From: Sinorhizobium fredii | Lineage (GTDB): Bacteria; Pseudomonadota; Alphaproteobacteria; Rhizobiales; Rhizobiaceae | Length of the DNA stretch: 64,000 bases | Direction of reading: 5' to 3' | Assembly (NCBI RefSeq): GCF_002944405.1 | Contig: NZ_CP024308.1 | Location: forward strand, 186,001 to 250,000 | Shown: in pieces, positions 8,483 through 16,835 of the stretch | How positions within the stretch are numbered: position 1 is the first letter of the stretch | Layout of the letters: the number at the start of each line of letters is the position of its first letter | Translations under genes and position numbers: made by a program | Notes under the pieces: generated by a model | Database searches by the model: none | The model's input: only the letters and a program-made list of their open reading frames with translations | What the model was told of the DNA's origin: nothing

Positions 8483-8512
8483 AGTTATCGCTACGCACGA
8501 AAGGAAAAAGCC

Positions 8513-9304
8513 ATGACACGCACGACCACAACCACCGTTGCCGCAATCGCAGCCGCCGCCATATCCGCCGCAATGCCCGCAAACGCCGCCGACACCATCC
8601 CTGAAAGCCAGGCCGTCAAAAACGTTGTGCTCGTCCATGGCGCATTTGCTGATGGCTCTGGCTGGAAGGGCGTTTACGACAATCTTACGAAGCGCGGCTA
8701 TCGCGTCACAATCGTCCAGAACCCTCTGACCTCGCTCGAAGACGACGTTGCCGCCACCAGACGTGCGCTCGAGCGGCAGGATGGTCCGGTCATTCTCGTC
8801 GGACATTCCTGGGGCGGTACTGTTATCACGGAGACTGGCATCGATCCGAAGGTTGCCGGTCTCGTCTATGTCTCCGCTCTCTCACCCGATGCCGGCGAAA
8901 CGACGGCTCAGCAATACGAAGGATTTGCTCCGGCAGCGGAGTTCGTCATCGAGACCACAAAGGATGGTTTTGGATATGTCAGCCCGGCAAAGTTCAAGGC
9001 TGGGTTCGCTCATGACGTCAGCGATGCCGATGTTGCGTTCATGAGGGACGCGCAGGTGCCAATCAACATGTCGGCGTTCGCCACGAAGCTCGAGAATGCG
9101 GCATGGCGCACCAAGCCTAGCTGGGCTGTTATTGCCACCGAGGACAAAGCTTTTGATCAGGCCATGCTGATCCACATGGCTGAGCGCATCAAGGCGAAGA
9201 TCACCAAGGTGTCGGCAAGCCACGCCTTGTTCATGACGCAGCCTGCGGCCATCGCCGATACCATTGATCAGGCCGCCAAGACCGTGTCGGCGAAAAAGCA
9301 ATGA
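8513..9304 (+). CDS. Secreted alpha/beta hydrolase
   Basis: A 263-residue alpha/beta-fold hydrolase. The N-terminus is a signal peptide with an Ala-rich core ending near PANAAD. The mature part begins with the oxyanion-strand motif VVLVHGAFADGSGW, and the nucleophile elbow is VGHSWGGTVI (G-x-S-x-G with Ser). The acid is probably in IATEDKAFD and the His in SASHALFMTQP. The fold matches the haloperoxidase/pheromone-shutdown-type hydrolases common near OhrR- and LysR-type regulators. AAAGGAAAAAG precedes the ATG. It acts in the periplasm; the ester or peracid substrate is unknown. Confidence 0.92.
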   Translation: MTRTTTTTVAAIAAAAISAAMPANAADTIPESQAVKNVVLVHGAFADGSGWKGVYDNLTKRGYRVTIVQNPLTSLEDDVAATRRALERQDGPVILVGHSWGGTVITETGIDPKVAGLVYVSALSPDAGETTAQQYEGFAPAAEFVIETTKDGFGYVSPAKFKAGFAHDVSDADVAFMRDAQVPINMSAFATKLENAAWRTKPSWAVIATEDKAFDQAMLIHMAERIKAKITKVSASHALFMTQPAAIADTIDQAAKTVSAKKQ

Positions 9305-9312
9305 TCGACTTC

Positions 9313-9348
9313 GCGTCATCGGGAAGGTCGAGACCCTCCCGATGACGC
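9313..9348. terminator. Hairpin terminator after the secreted hydrolase gene
   Basis: Arms GCGTCATCGGGA (9313-9324) and TCCCGATGACGC (9337-9348) form a perfect 12-bp stem, with part of the loop able to pair (AGG/CCC). It starts 8 bases after the hydrolase stop. No long U-run follows. Confidence 0.7.
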
Positions 9349-9491
9349 TGAAACAAATCTGTTAAACAGACCGCAGGCCCGAGCGAGATGCCGGTAGGGC
9401 GTCGGATCCTTCCAAGATCCATGAGCATTTCCTCGTCTTTCGCGACCACGACTTCAGCAAATTACCAGAATTAATTCACGGAGGAACTCAC

Positions 9492-11123
9492 GTGAAACTG
9501 TATACCCATGATGAAAATGTACCTGCAAATACGTCTTTCGCGCACAACACGGTCGGCGATGTCTTCGACTTCATCGTCTGCGGCGCTGGGTCCAGCGGCT
9601 CGGTTGTTGCAGCGCGCCTGGCAGAGAATGGAAACGCGAGCGTTCTCCTGCTCGAAGCAGGTGGAGATCATAAATCCGAGACAGTCTCGAACCCTGCGCA
9701 ATGGCCGTTGAATCTTGGCTCCAGCCGGGACTGGGGCTTCGTTGGACAACCGACACCTGGTCTGGATGGCCGACGACTTCCTCTCAGCATGGGCAAAGGG
9801 CTTGGCGGCGGTTCGAGCATCAACGTCATGGTATGGGCCAGGGGACATAAGGAAGATTGGAATCACTTTGCCGCAGAGGCCGGGGATGACGCCTGGGGCT
9901 ATCAGTCGATCCTTGGCTACTATCGCCGGATCGAAAACTGGCAAGGCGCTCCGGACCCTACTCGTCGCGGGGTAGGTGGGCCTGCATATGTGGCGCAGCC
10001 TACTTCTCCGCAGCCAGTGGCGGAGGCCCTGTTGAACGCGGCATCTGCCATAGGGATACCTCTCTATAATACCACGAACGGCGAAATGATGGAGGCATCT
10101 GGCGGTGCATCGATTGCTGAACTGCGTATCCGGGAGGGCAAGCGGGAAACCGTGTTTGAATCCTATGTTGATCCGCTGCTGTCGCGTCCAAATTTGATGG
10201 TGATCACCGAGGCGTTGGTTACGCGTCTCATCTTCGATGGTAAGCGGGTAAGAGGTGTGGAAGCTCTAATCGACGGTCGGCGACGCCAGTTCATGGCGCA
10301 TTGCGAAACGGTGCTGTCACTTGGCGCGATCAATACGCCGAAGGTCCTTATGCAGTCCGGAATCGGCCCGGAAAACGAACTGCAATCGCATGGCATCCCA
10401 GTCGTGCAACACCTGCCGGGTGTTGGTCGCAATCATCAGGATCATCTCGCCTTCGGCTGCACCTGGGCCTACCGAAAACCGGAAGCAGTGGGCGGTAGCG
10501 GCTGCGAGGCAAACCTCTACTGGAAGAGTGACGCACGTCTGTCCCAGCCTGACGTCCTCCAGTGCCAGTTGGAGTTCGCCGTCCCGTCGCCGCTTGAGGC
10601 CGGTCTCGAAACACCGGAGCACGGCTGGACCATGTTCAATGGTCTCGCACAGCCGAAAAGCCGCGGCCGATTGAGGCTCTCTGGCCCCGATATAAACGAC
10701 CCCGTCCTGATTGAACCGAACTCACTCAGTGAGCCGGAAGACATGGCAGCCGCGTTGGCCGCAGTGGAATTATGCCGCGAACTTGGAAACAGCGATGGCT
10801 TTAGACCTTTGGTGACGGGCGAAACCGCTCCGGGGCAGCGCGACAGATCAGGAATGATCGACTTTATCCGGCGCTCAGCAGTCACCTATTGGCATCAGTC
10901 CTGCACAGCCAAGATGGGACGCGACAACATGTCGGTGGTCGACAATGAACTCAAGGTATACGGTATCGACGGCCTCCGTATCGCGGATTCTTCGATCATG
11001 CCCCGGATCACCACTGGCAACACGATGGCGCCATGCGTTGTCATCGGAGAGCGGGCCGCCGTTTTGATCCGAAACACACACGGTCTGATAGCTGTGAGCG
11101 AACCTGTCGCCCAGTCCATTTGA
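9492..11123 (+). CDS. GMC family FAD oxidoreductase (choline dehydrogenase-like)
   Basis: A 543-residue glucose-methanol-choline oxidoreductase, complete for the family. FAD-binding VCGAGSSGSVVAARLAEN is near residues 21-38 and LLLEAGGD follows. GMC signature 1 is at GKGLGGGSSINVMVWARG and signature 2 at GAINTPKVLMQSGIGP. The catalytic His lies in YWHQSCTAKMG and the second conserved region in TGNTMAPCVVIGERAA. A GGAGG stretch is 6-10 bases before the GTG at 9492, supporting this start. It oxidises an alcohol to an aldehyde using FAD; the alcohol is not known. The gene appears monocistronic, with decayed DNA after it. Confidence 0.95.
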   Translation: MKLYTHDENVPANTSFAHNTVGDVFDFIVCGAGSSGSVVAARLAENGNASVLLLEAGGDHKSETVSNPAQWPLNLGSSRDWGFVGQPTPGLDGRRLPLSMGKGLGGGSSINVMVWARGHKEDWNHFAAEAGDDAWGYQSILGYYRRIENWQGAPDPTRRGVGGPAYVAQPTSPQPVAEALLNAASAIGIPLYNTTNGEMMEASGGASIAELRIREGKRETVFESYVDPLLSRPNLMVITEALVTRLIFDGKRVRGVEALIDGRRRQFMAHCETVLSLGAINTPKVLMQSGIGPENELQSHGIPVVQHLPGVGRNHQDHLAFGCTWAYRKPEAVGGSGCEANLYWKSDARLSQPDVLQCQLEFAVPSPLEAGLETPEHGWTMFNGLAQPKSRGRLRLSGPDINDPVLIEPNSLSEPEDMAAALAAVELCRELGNSDGFRPLVTGETAPGQRDRSGMIDFIRRSAVTYWHQSCTAKMGRDNMSVVDNELKVYGIDGLRIADSSIMPRITTGNTMAPCVVIGERAAVLIRNTHGLIAVSEPVAQSI

Positions 11124-11350
11124 ACTCGTTTGTGAGGAGCTTGGCGTCCTGCTGCGCGGGTCGCCGAGTTCTCCGCAACTGCGTTCTAGCTTCGGCCTGG
11201 ATTGAGACTTACGGAGCACTCAGCGACGTCAGCTTTGCGCCCTCATAATGGTCATCGAGCCACCGGTCGCTGTCGCCGCAAAGCGGACATGACGCAGTGA
11301 CAACGCGGGTCGCAGTTGCGCCAAGTCGCCATTCCGCCCCATGCGGGTGA

Positions 11351-12097
11351 TTAGATCACGAATTCCTCCTCGTACGTCTGTGGCTCGGGAACGGCCGTAA
11401 CCTCCACCGGAACGATCCAATTGGCCGCGTAGCTCTCGCAGTCGGAACGCGGGAGCTCGGGCTGCACGCACCCCGCCCCATCGATCGCGCGACATCGCAG
11501 TATATATCGCCCTACTTCTTCAGGGGTCCACATGTACTCCCACAAGCGCCATGCAAAGGGACGTTCTGTTTCGAGGAGCCTTCCCTCGCGCCAGCCCCTG
11601 CCATCTCCGGTGCAGACCTGCACCTGCCGGATAACAGCCTCTCCGCTCCAGGCGGCTCCGAAAATCCGATACGGTTGGCCGGCGATGAGATGCGCCCCCT
11701 GCACGGGACGCGCGATCTGCGCTTTGACCTGCATCTCCGCAAGCGGGACCAGCCTGGGTTCCCCGAGGCTGCGCTCCCAACGGAAATAGTCGCGCGCCTG
11801 CCAGTAGCCAAGGAACGGTTGCTCCACAACCGTGATATCCGTGATCCACTTGACCCAAGCCATGCCGAACCAGCCACCCACGACCGCGCGTAGCGGGTAG
11901 CCGTGATCGCGCGTCAACGCCTCCTTGTTCATCGAATAGGCAAGGATCGTGCTGTCAGCCATTGCCTTCTCAAGCGGTAAACTGCGCGCAAGAGCGATGG
12001 GGCCGGGAGAAGCCGTTTTCTTGTTCGTGTCGACGCCGCCGCTGTCTGCGCCTACGAGCAGAACCTCACGTGCGGTTCGCTTAACGCCCGCGGCAAG
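11351..12097 (-). pseudogene. Sulfite oxidase-type molybdopterin oxidoreductase, 5'-truncated
   Basis: The frame reads leftward from about 12097 with LAAGVKRTAREVLLVGADSGG, then SLPLEKAMADSTILAYSMN and RDHGYPLRAVVGGWFGMAWVKW, all typical of the C-terminal half of sulfite oxidases (molybdopterin-domain end plus dimerisation domain). The domain continues to EEEFVI and a stop at 11351. The N-terminal ~170 residues with the Mo-coordinating Cys are absent: at about 12097 the sequence switches to a Crp-type gene on the other strand. An internal ATG at 11962 gives a 203-residue frame that would look like a gene, but it is only a fragment. Confidence 0.8.
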
Positions 12098-12470
12098 ATT
12101 GCCCGCACCGGCCTTCCGCAGGCTGATTGCCGATCACCCGGAGTTTTCGTGGGCCCTCCTCGAGCACCTCGCGGCGGGCGTAAGGCATATGACCGAGCGG
12201 GTTTACGAGTTCAGCACGTTGGTCGTGCGCAGGCGTCTCATCCTCGAATTGCTCCGCCGTGCGGACAAGCCGGATGAAACCGCCAGCGCGGTCTTCATAG
12301 ACCCGGCGCCCACCCATTTCGAACTGGCGGCCTCAATCAGCACGCACAGGGAGGCGGTCTCTCGCGAGATGAGCGCTCTAGGCAAGAAGGGGCTCATCGA
12401 GCGACGCGGGCATCGGCTCCTGCTCTGCGACCTTGCGGCTCTCGAAATGCTCGCGGGAAAAGAGGAGTAG
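12098..12470 (+). pseudogene. Crp/Fnr-type regulator, C-terminal fragment
   Basis: From about 12100 the plus-strand frame reads LPAPAFRRLIADHPEFSWAL, then LEHLAAGVRHMTERV, RRRLILELLRRA and the helix-turn-helix SISTHREAVSREMSALGKKG with LIERRGHRLLL. This is the end of the dimer helix and the DNA-binding domain of a Crp/Fnr protein. The cyclic-nucleotide-binding-type barrel is missing; upstream, the same frame runs through the sulfite oxidase relic and is meaningless. The two genes are therefore fused head to head at a deletion junction. Confidence 0.75.
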
Positions 12471-12596
12471 CAGTCACCACGTCCGGAACACAAGAGACTT
12501 GGCCTGTGTTCAGCGCCGCTCAGCCGGAGCGCGTGATGAAGCTCGGAACCCAAAAAGTGACCGGGACGGAACTACCTCGATGGTAGGCACCTAGGT

Positions 12597-13041
12597 CTAC
12601 GGCTCCATTCTTTTCGGTCGTCCGCGGCCAAGAGCGCCGTCGGCGCGGGCCTGCAGATAGGCGTAGATGTCGTCGATGTAAGGAGCGAAATTGGGATCGG
12701 TGGCAAAGCCTTTCATAACCGAACTCCCGCTACTGCTCTGGCCGTCGCGAACGATACGCCTGAACGTTTCGATATCGAGCGGCCGATCGACGAGCGAGGA
12801 GGCGAAGGTCGAGCCGACACCATCCGGGCCGTGGCAATGGCTGCAGCCGCCATGATAACGACGGTATCCGTTGTAGGTCCGGGCATCGGCCTTGCCGTCG
12901 ATCACCTAGAATTTGTCGGCGGCCGCGGTCTCCTGCGAGGAGCTCCCGGAAACTACCACGAGGCCACAGGCGACGACGGCCAACAGAGCCAGTTGCTGTA
13001 GCTGAAATGGACGCGGTTGCCTCGAATGGCGTCTGCTGCAT
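12597..13041 (-). pseudogene. Exported c-type cytochrome with in-frame amber codon
   Basis: Reading leftward, a signal peptide (LQQLALLAVVACGLVVVSGS followed by SQETAAADKF) runs into an in-frame TAG at about 12906-12908, then continues in the same frame as VIDGKADARTYNGYRRYHG with the heme motif CSHCH and SVMKGFATDPNFAPYIDDIY. Homologous small cytochromes read F-K-V at the stop, so Lys AAG has become TAG. In addition, the ATG at 13041 is in a different frame from the signal peptide, which implies a second lesion near the start. The protein would have been a periplasmic single-heme electron carrier like those paired with alcohol dehydrogenases or sulfite oxidases. Confidence 0.75.
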
Positions 13042-13153
13042 GTTATCCCTAGATCGTAACCGATTTAAGGAACATGCAGCAATTCAAGGTGCTGCCGCGA
13101 CCTTTGCCTGTCTGATCACAGTACACGACAGCCGCTCGGCTCCTTGTTCAAGG

Positions 13154-13630
13154 TCAGGCTGCATGTTCGGTGTGGCGCGGCTTCGCGAAGACGTCGATCG
13201 CCTCACCCGTTTCGAGGAAGGATTTGAGACTGGACAGCACGACCGGCCACCCTTTGCTGATGCCCGCTGCCATTCCGCTGCCGGCTTCGAGCTCGTCATG
13301 GCTGACGGTCAGTTGCACCATGCCGTCAAAAGGAACGAGGCTGCAAGTCACCCGGCTGTATTTCGCGGGGTTGTCGGCATCGGACGCATTGGCCCAGGTG
13401 ATGACGAGACGCCGGGGCGGCGTGTGCTCGACCACTTCGCCGACCAGTTCGACGCTCCGCTCGTCATTGGCGCGGATGTGCTCCCATCTCGAACCGGGCT
13501 TCCAGTCGGAGACGTTCTCGTGCCCCCAGTAGCGGCGCGCGATGTCTGGCCTCGTAATCGCCTCGAAGACTTTCTCCGGCGTCGCTCGGATGTAGGTCAC
13601 GTAAACAAAGCTGATCGTCTCTTTGGTCAT
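13154..13630 (-). CDS. SRPBCC/AHSA1-domain protein
   Basis: A 158-residue protein of the activator-of-Hsp90-like START superfamily. It begins TISFVYVTYIRATPEKVFEAIT, followed by YWGHENVSDWKPGSRW, GEVVEHTPPRRLVITWA and the C-terminal helix GWPVVLSSLKSFLETGE, the standard AHSA1 pattern that forms a hydrophobic cavity. I chose ATG 13630 because GGAGAG precedes it at the right distance; starting at 13666 would add twelve unrelated basic residues. Such genes are often paired with an ArsR regulator, but none is present here. Function is unknown. Confidence 0.9.
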   Translation of the reverse strand: MTKETISFVYVTYIRATPEKVFEAITRPDIARRYWGHENVSDWKPGSRWEHIRANDERSVELVGEVVEHTPPRRLVITWANASDADNPAKYSRVTCSLVPFDGMVQLTVSHDELEAGSGMAAGISKGWPVVLSSLKSFLETGEAIDVFAKPRHTEHAA

Positions 13631-13907
13631 CGTCGCTCTCCTTCGAGTTCCCTTTTGCATTCGCAAGAGTGACTTAGCGCCGGATCTCGAAAGGGTGGGA
13701 GTTACAAATTTGACGAGATTCTACTGAGGTGAGGGAAATCGACGCCCGCAAATCACCTTTGCGAGGTTTGAGGAACGGGGAGGATCGACCCGTTGCAGAC
13801 ATCGGGCTTCACGTGCCGAATGACAAAAAAGTACGCTCTGCAGACGTCCGACGATGGCACCTGAGCGTTGCCCTTTGCGTTTTGTGCCGGAGCTCTGATG
13901 GCCGCGG

Positions 13908-14729
13908 CTAGGCCATTCTTGCTTCCGCAAGAAACGACAGCATAAGCGCTGAAACGCTCTGCGGGTCTTCCCAATGCGGGTTATGTCCATACCCCTCGAG
14001 CGTGATGGATCGCACTGAGGGGAATGCCTGTGCAAGTGCCTCGCGATGCGGGCTGCCAAAGAGCGGATCAGCCGAACCACCGATACAGAGCACCGGCGCG
14101 GTGACCCGCATCGCGGTGCGCCGGAGATCGGTTTCGGCAAAGCACTCCAAGATGCCGTGCCAAACGGCCGCCGGCATTGCCGCCGCGTCCCTTTTCATCT
14201 TCGACAGAAAGTCGGGCTCGACAGGCCGGCTGCAGGAATACCAGTCCCGGAGAAAATGCCCCGCGGGGTCTATCGGGTCGCGAAGTGCGCGGATTCCGCG
14301 CGACAGCGGGCTCATGCTGCCAAAATCCGGCCTCAGGCTTGCAGACAGAAGCACGAGGGCGGTCACGTCATCGCGACGACGAGCGGCAAGCTCGATCGCT
14401 GTCATCGCGCCCATCGAATGGCCGATAACGGCAAACTTTGAAATGCCCAGAAACGCCAGAAACCGGTCAATGCTTGCGGCAAAATCGCTGACGCGCATCC
14501 CATCCCCCAAAGCGGACTCCCCGTGTCCGGGGAGATCCGGAATGATCAGACGGTAGCCGGCAAGAAAGGGCTCAAGCGCGGCAAAGCTGCGGCCGGTGTC
14601 AGAATAGCCATGCAGCAGCAGAAGCGGCGGCCCGCTTCCGCTACTGTCGACGAATGCGATCGGCCTTCCCCCTGGCAATTCGACGCGCCGCTTGCGACGA
14701 TGCCATTCGTCCTTGACGCTGCACATCAC
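13908..14729 (-). CDS. Alpha/beta hydrolase coupled to the choline-binding protein gene
   Basis: A 273-residue cytoplasmic alpha/beta hydrolase: LLLLHGYSDTGRSF oxyanion strand, DLPGHGES, nucleophile elbow VIGHSMGAMTA, probable acid in GGSADPLFG and catalytic His in GYGHNPHWEDP. The start (GTG 14729, or ATG 14726) overlaps the TGA of the upstream ChoX-like gene, so translation is coupled. A hydrolase directly after a choline-binding protein suggests release of choline or a related alcohol from an ester, but that is inference from position only. No signal peptide is visible. Confidence 0.88.
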   Translation of the reverse strand: MMCSVKDEWHRRKRRVELPGGRPIAFVDSSGSGPPLLLLHGYSDTGRSFAALEPFLAGYRLIIPDLPGHGESALGDGMRVSDFAASIDRFLAFLGISKFAVIGHSMGAMTAIELAARRRDDVTALVLLSASLRPDFGSMSPLSRGIRALRDPIDPAGHFLRDWYSCSRPVEPDFLSKMKRDAAAMPAAVWHGILECFAETDLRRTAMRVTAPVLCIGGSADPLFGSPHREALAQAFPSVRSITLEGYGHNPHWEDPQSVSALMLSFLAEARMA

Positions 14730-15664
14730 AGGCCGAGCGCTGCCTTAACCGCGGCGAGGCCCGCTTGGCCGTCGAAAGTTGATACGCCGGTCAGCCAGGT
14801 TTCCAACCGCTGTGGCTCGTCCTTTACCGATTGCAGAGCCGCTTCTTCCGGCTCCATTCCATCGTTCATGATGTAGGCCATGCCGCGGTTCTCGTATTCG
14901 ACATCGAAAACGAGGTTGTTCAAAAGCTTTGCGACATTGGGGCACTCCTGCAGGTAGCCCTTGCGCACTTGGGTGGAGACCGTTGCCGCACCGAAATTCG
15001 GGCCATAGAACTTGTCACCGCCAGTCAGATACTTCATGTCGAAGACGGTATTCATCGGATGGGGCGCCCAACCCTGGAAGACGATGAACGACTTGTCGCG
15101 TGTCCGACGAACCACTTCCGAGAGCATGCCCTGCTCGCTCGACTCCACCACTTCCCATTCCTCAAGCCCGAGGGCTGGATCCTCGATCGCGTCGAGCATC
15201 AGTTGGTTCGAGCCTGGCTCGATGCCGTAGAGCTTCCGTTCGAACTTATCGGCGAACTTCTGCAGGTCGGAAAAGTCCCTGACGCCAGCCTCCCAGACGT
15301 AGCTCGGAACGGCGAAGGTGTATTTGGCACCCTCGAGATTAGTCCGAACCGTCTCGACCGAGCCCTCCTCCTTGTACGGCTTGTAGTAAGCGACCATGGC
15401 CGGGTGCCAATAGCCGAGAAACACGTCGAGGTCCTTGCTCTTCAGGCTCGTGTAGATGACGTCGATACCGAGAAGCTGGCTCTTCGCCTCGTAGCCCAGC
15501 GCCTTCAGCAAGGTCAGACCGACCCCGGTGGTGAAGGCAAGATCATTCCAACCCGGCTCAGCCAACCGCACTATTTTGCGGCTTTCCGGCTCTGCCGCAA
15601 ACACAGGAGCGGCAATGGCGATGAGAGCAAACGCCGCCGTCCCAGCTTTTAAAGATCGCTCCAT
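14726..15664 (-). CDS. choX: Choline/glycine-betaine ABC transporter substrate-binding protein (ChoX-like)
   Basis: A 312-residue periplasmic binding protein of the OpuAC/ProX class with a signal peptide ending at VFAAEPES. The aromatic-box residues typical of ChoX are visible in LAEPGWNDLAF, FLGYWHPAMVAYY and FQGWAPHPMN, where Trp and Tyr side chains hold the trimethylammonium group by cation-pi contacts. ATPase (ChoV) and permease (ChoW) genes, which normally follow choX, are absent; a hydrolase gene follows instead. A BetI-like repressor is divergent, which fits choline control. The protein would have to work with a transporter encoded elsewhere, or the locus was cut down. Confidence 0.88.
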   Translation of the reverse strand: MERSLKAGTAAFALIAIAAPVFAAEPESRKIVRLAEPGWNDLAFTTGVGLTLLKALGYEAKSQLLGIDVIYTSLKSKDLDVFLGYWHPAMVAYYKPYKEEGSVETVRTNLEGAKYTFAVPSYVWEAGVRDFSDLQKFADKFERKLYGIEPGSNQLMLDAIEDPALGLEEWEVVESSEQGMLSEVVRRTRDKSFIVFQGWAPHPMNTVFDMKYLTGGDKFYGPNFGAATVSTQVRKGYLQECPNVAKLLNNLVFDVEYENRGMAYIMNDGMEPEEAALQSVKDEPQRLETWLTGVSTFDGQAGLAAVKAALGL

Positions 15665-15695
15665 CGTATTCCCCTTTTATCCAGTTGGTCATTTT

Positions 15696-15713
15696 ATTGT
15701 CCCATAGGTCAAT
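15696..15713. promoter_or_regulatory. Candidate BetI-type operator
   Basis: An interrupted palindrome, ATTGTCC-cata-GGTCAAT (one mismatched pair), in the AT-rich divergent gap between the choX-like and TetR genes. Position and symmetry fit a TetR/BetI site; no second copy is seen. Confidence 0.35.
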
Positions 15714-15766
15714 TATTGATCTTTTCGGAAAGTTTGTCAAATGTGGGCGAAAGTGAGGGCGTGCAA

Positions 15767-16354
15767 ATGAGACTGACCAAGATCAGCGATATCCGAAAAC
15801 GTGAACTCAGACGGGCGGCGTTCGAGGTCCTACAGCGTGAAGGCATGGCGGGGGCAACACTGGAGAAGGTCGCGGCTCAAGCAGGCGCATCGAAGGGCAT
15901 CGTCCTGCACTACTTCGCCAACAAGCAGCAGTTGTTCGAGCATGCGATGCGCGAGGCAAACGCCGTATTGAAGGATGCCGTTGTGAGGCGGCTGAACCGC
16001 GCGAACACCCCGTTTGAACGACTGGAAGCAATCATCGAAGGCAATTTCGAGGACCGCTTCTTCCAGCCGTCGATCTGCCATGCCTGGCTGTCGCTCTGCG
16101 CCGAGGTGCCGCGCGACCCGCAGCTAGCGCGCATTCAAAAAGTCATTCATGCGCGGATGCGATCAAACCTTATGTCGGCGCTGATCCATTTCCTGCCGGA
16201 GGATGAATGCGAGACCGTCGCTCTTGGAATTACCGCGCTGATTGACGGACTGTGGCTGCGACTAGGTCTGCAGTCGGAGGGCCTGACACGTGAAGATGCG
16301 CTTCGCCAGATGCGCGACTATCTTTCTCATCGGCTGCCCTCCGGCGCCGCATAA
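15767..16354 (+). CDS. TetR family regulator, BetI-like
   Basis: A 195-residue TetR protein close to BetI in length and layout. The HTH reads KRELRRAAFEVLQREGMAGA, TLEKVAAQAGASKGIVLHYF, ANKQQLFEHAM. The ligand domain has the BetI-like phrases CHAWLSLCAEVPRDPQLARIQ and ALIDGLWLRLGLQ. ATG 15767 is preferred over an upstream start at 15716 because GAGGG sits 8 bases before it and BetI homologues begin here. BetI represses choline-to-betaine genes and is released by choline; here it is divergent from the choX-like gene, which it probably controls. Confidence 0.9.
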   Translation: MRLTKISDIRKRELRRAAFEVLQREGMAGATLEKVAAQAGASKGIVLHYFANKQQLFEHAMREANAVLKDAVVRRLNRANTPFERLEAIIEGNFEDRFFQPSICHAWLSLCAEVPRDPQLARIQKVIHARMRSNLMSALIHFLPEDECETVALGITALIDGLWLRLGLQSEGLTREDALRQMRDYLSHRLPSGAA

Positions 16355-16835
16355 GCGTCAGACGACGATCTCTAAGGGGTCGTTTGCGGGAGGGGACGAA
16401 GTACTACCTTAAGCGATCGGGCGGTTTACACTAGCAACCATGACACCTTTCACACGATAGGGATTTTTGGCGGGCTTCGCCACAACAGCCGTTGGATAGT
16501 CTCCCTGTAGACGGCAAAGTGCGACCCTGTGTAGTCGTTAGCTACCAACACAATGAAAGGCTTGATTGCACGCACAGCAGACCTTAGCTCAATCCGCCGC
16601 CCATCATCGGACGCCGCCCTTCGCCTATTCTGAGTGAATGAAAGCGGCCCTAGTTCCATCGCTCCACCAGAGCTATCTGAGGCGCACGGCTGAGTTCGCA
16701 TTTCTTGTAAGTTGAGCGATGATGTGCATCGCCTGCCCCTGTCTTTGTCGCTCCAAGTCTCTGTGCTGTATCCATGGCCACGGTTTTCCGGCAGGTTGCC
16801 AGCCCTGATTTTCGCCTTCCAGGAGCCATTTCGTG
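16355..16835. other. Intergenic region, no gene recognised
   Basis: About 480 bases without a supported gene. The minus-strand frame at 16450-16992 has no domain and crosses the start of the MFS gene, so I treat it as chance. This gap marks the left border of the heavy-metal island. Confidence 0.5.
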
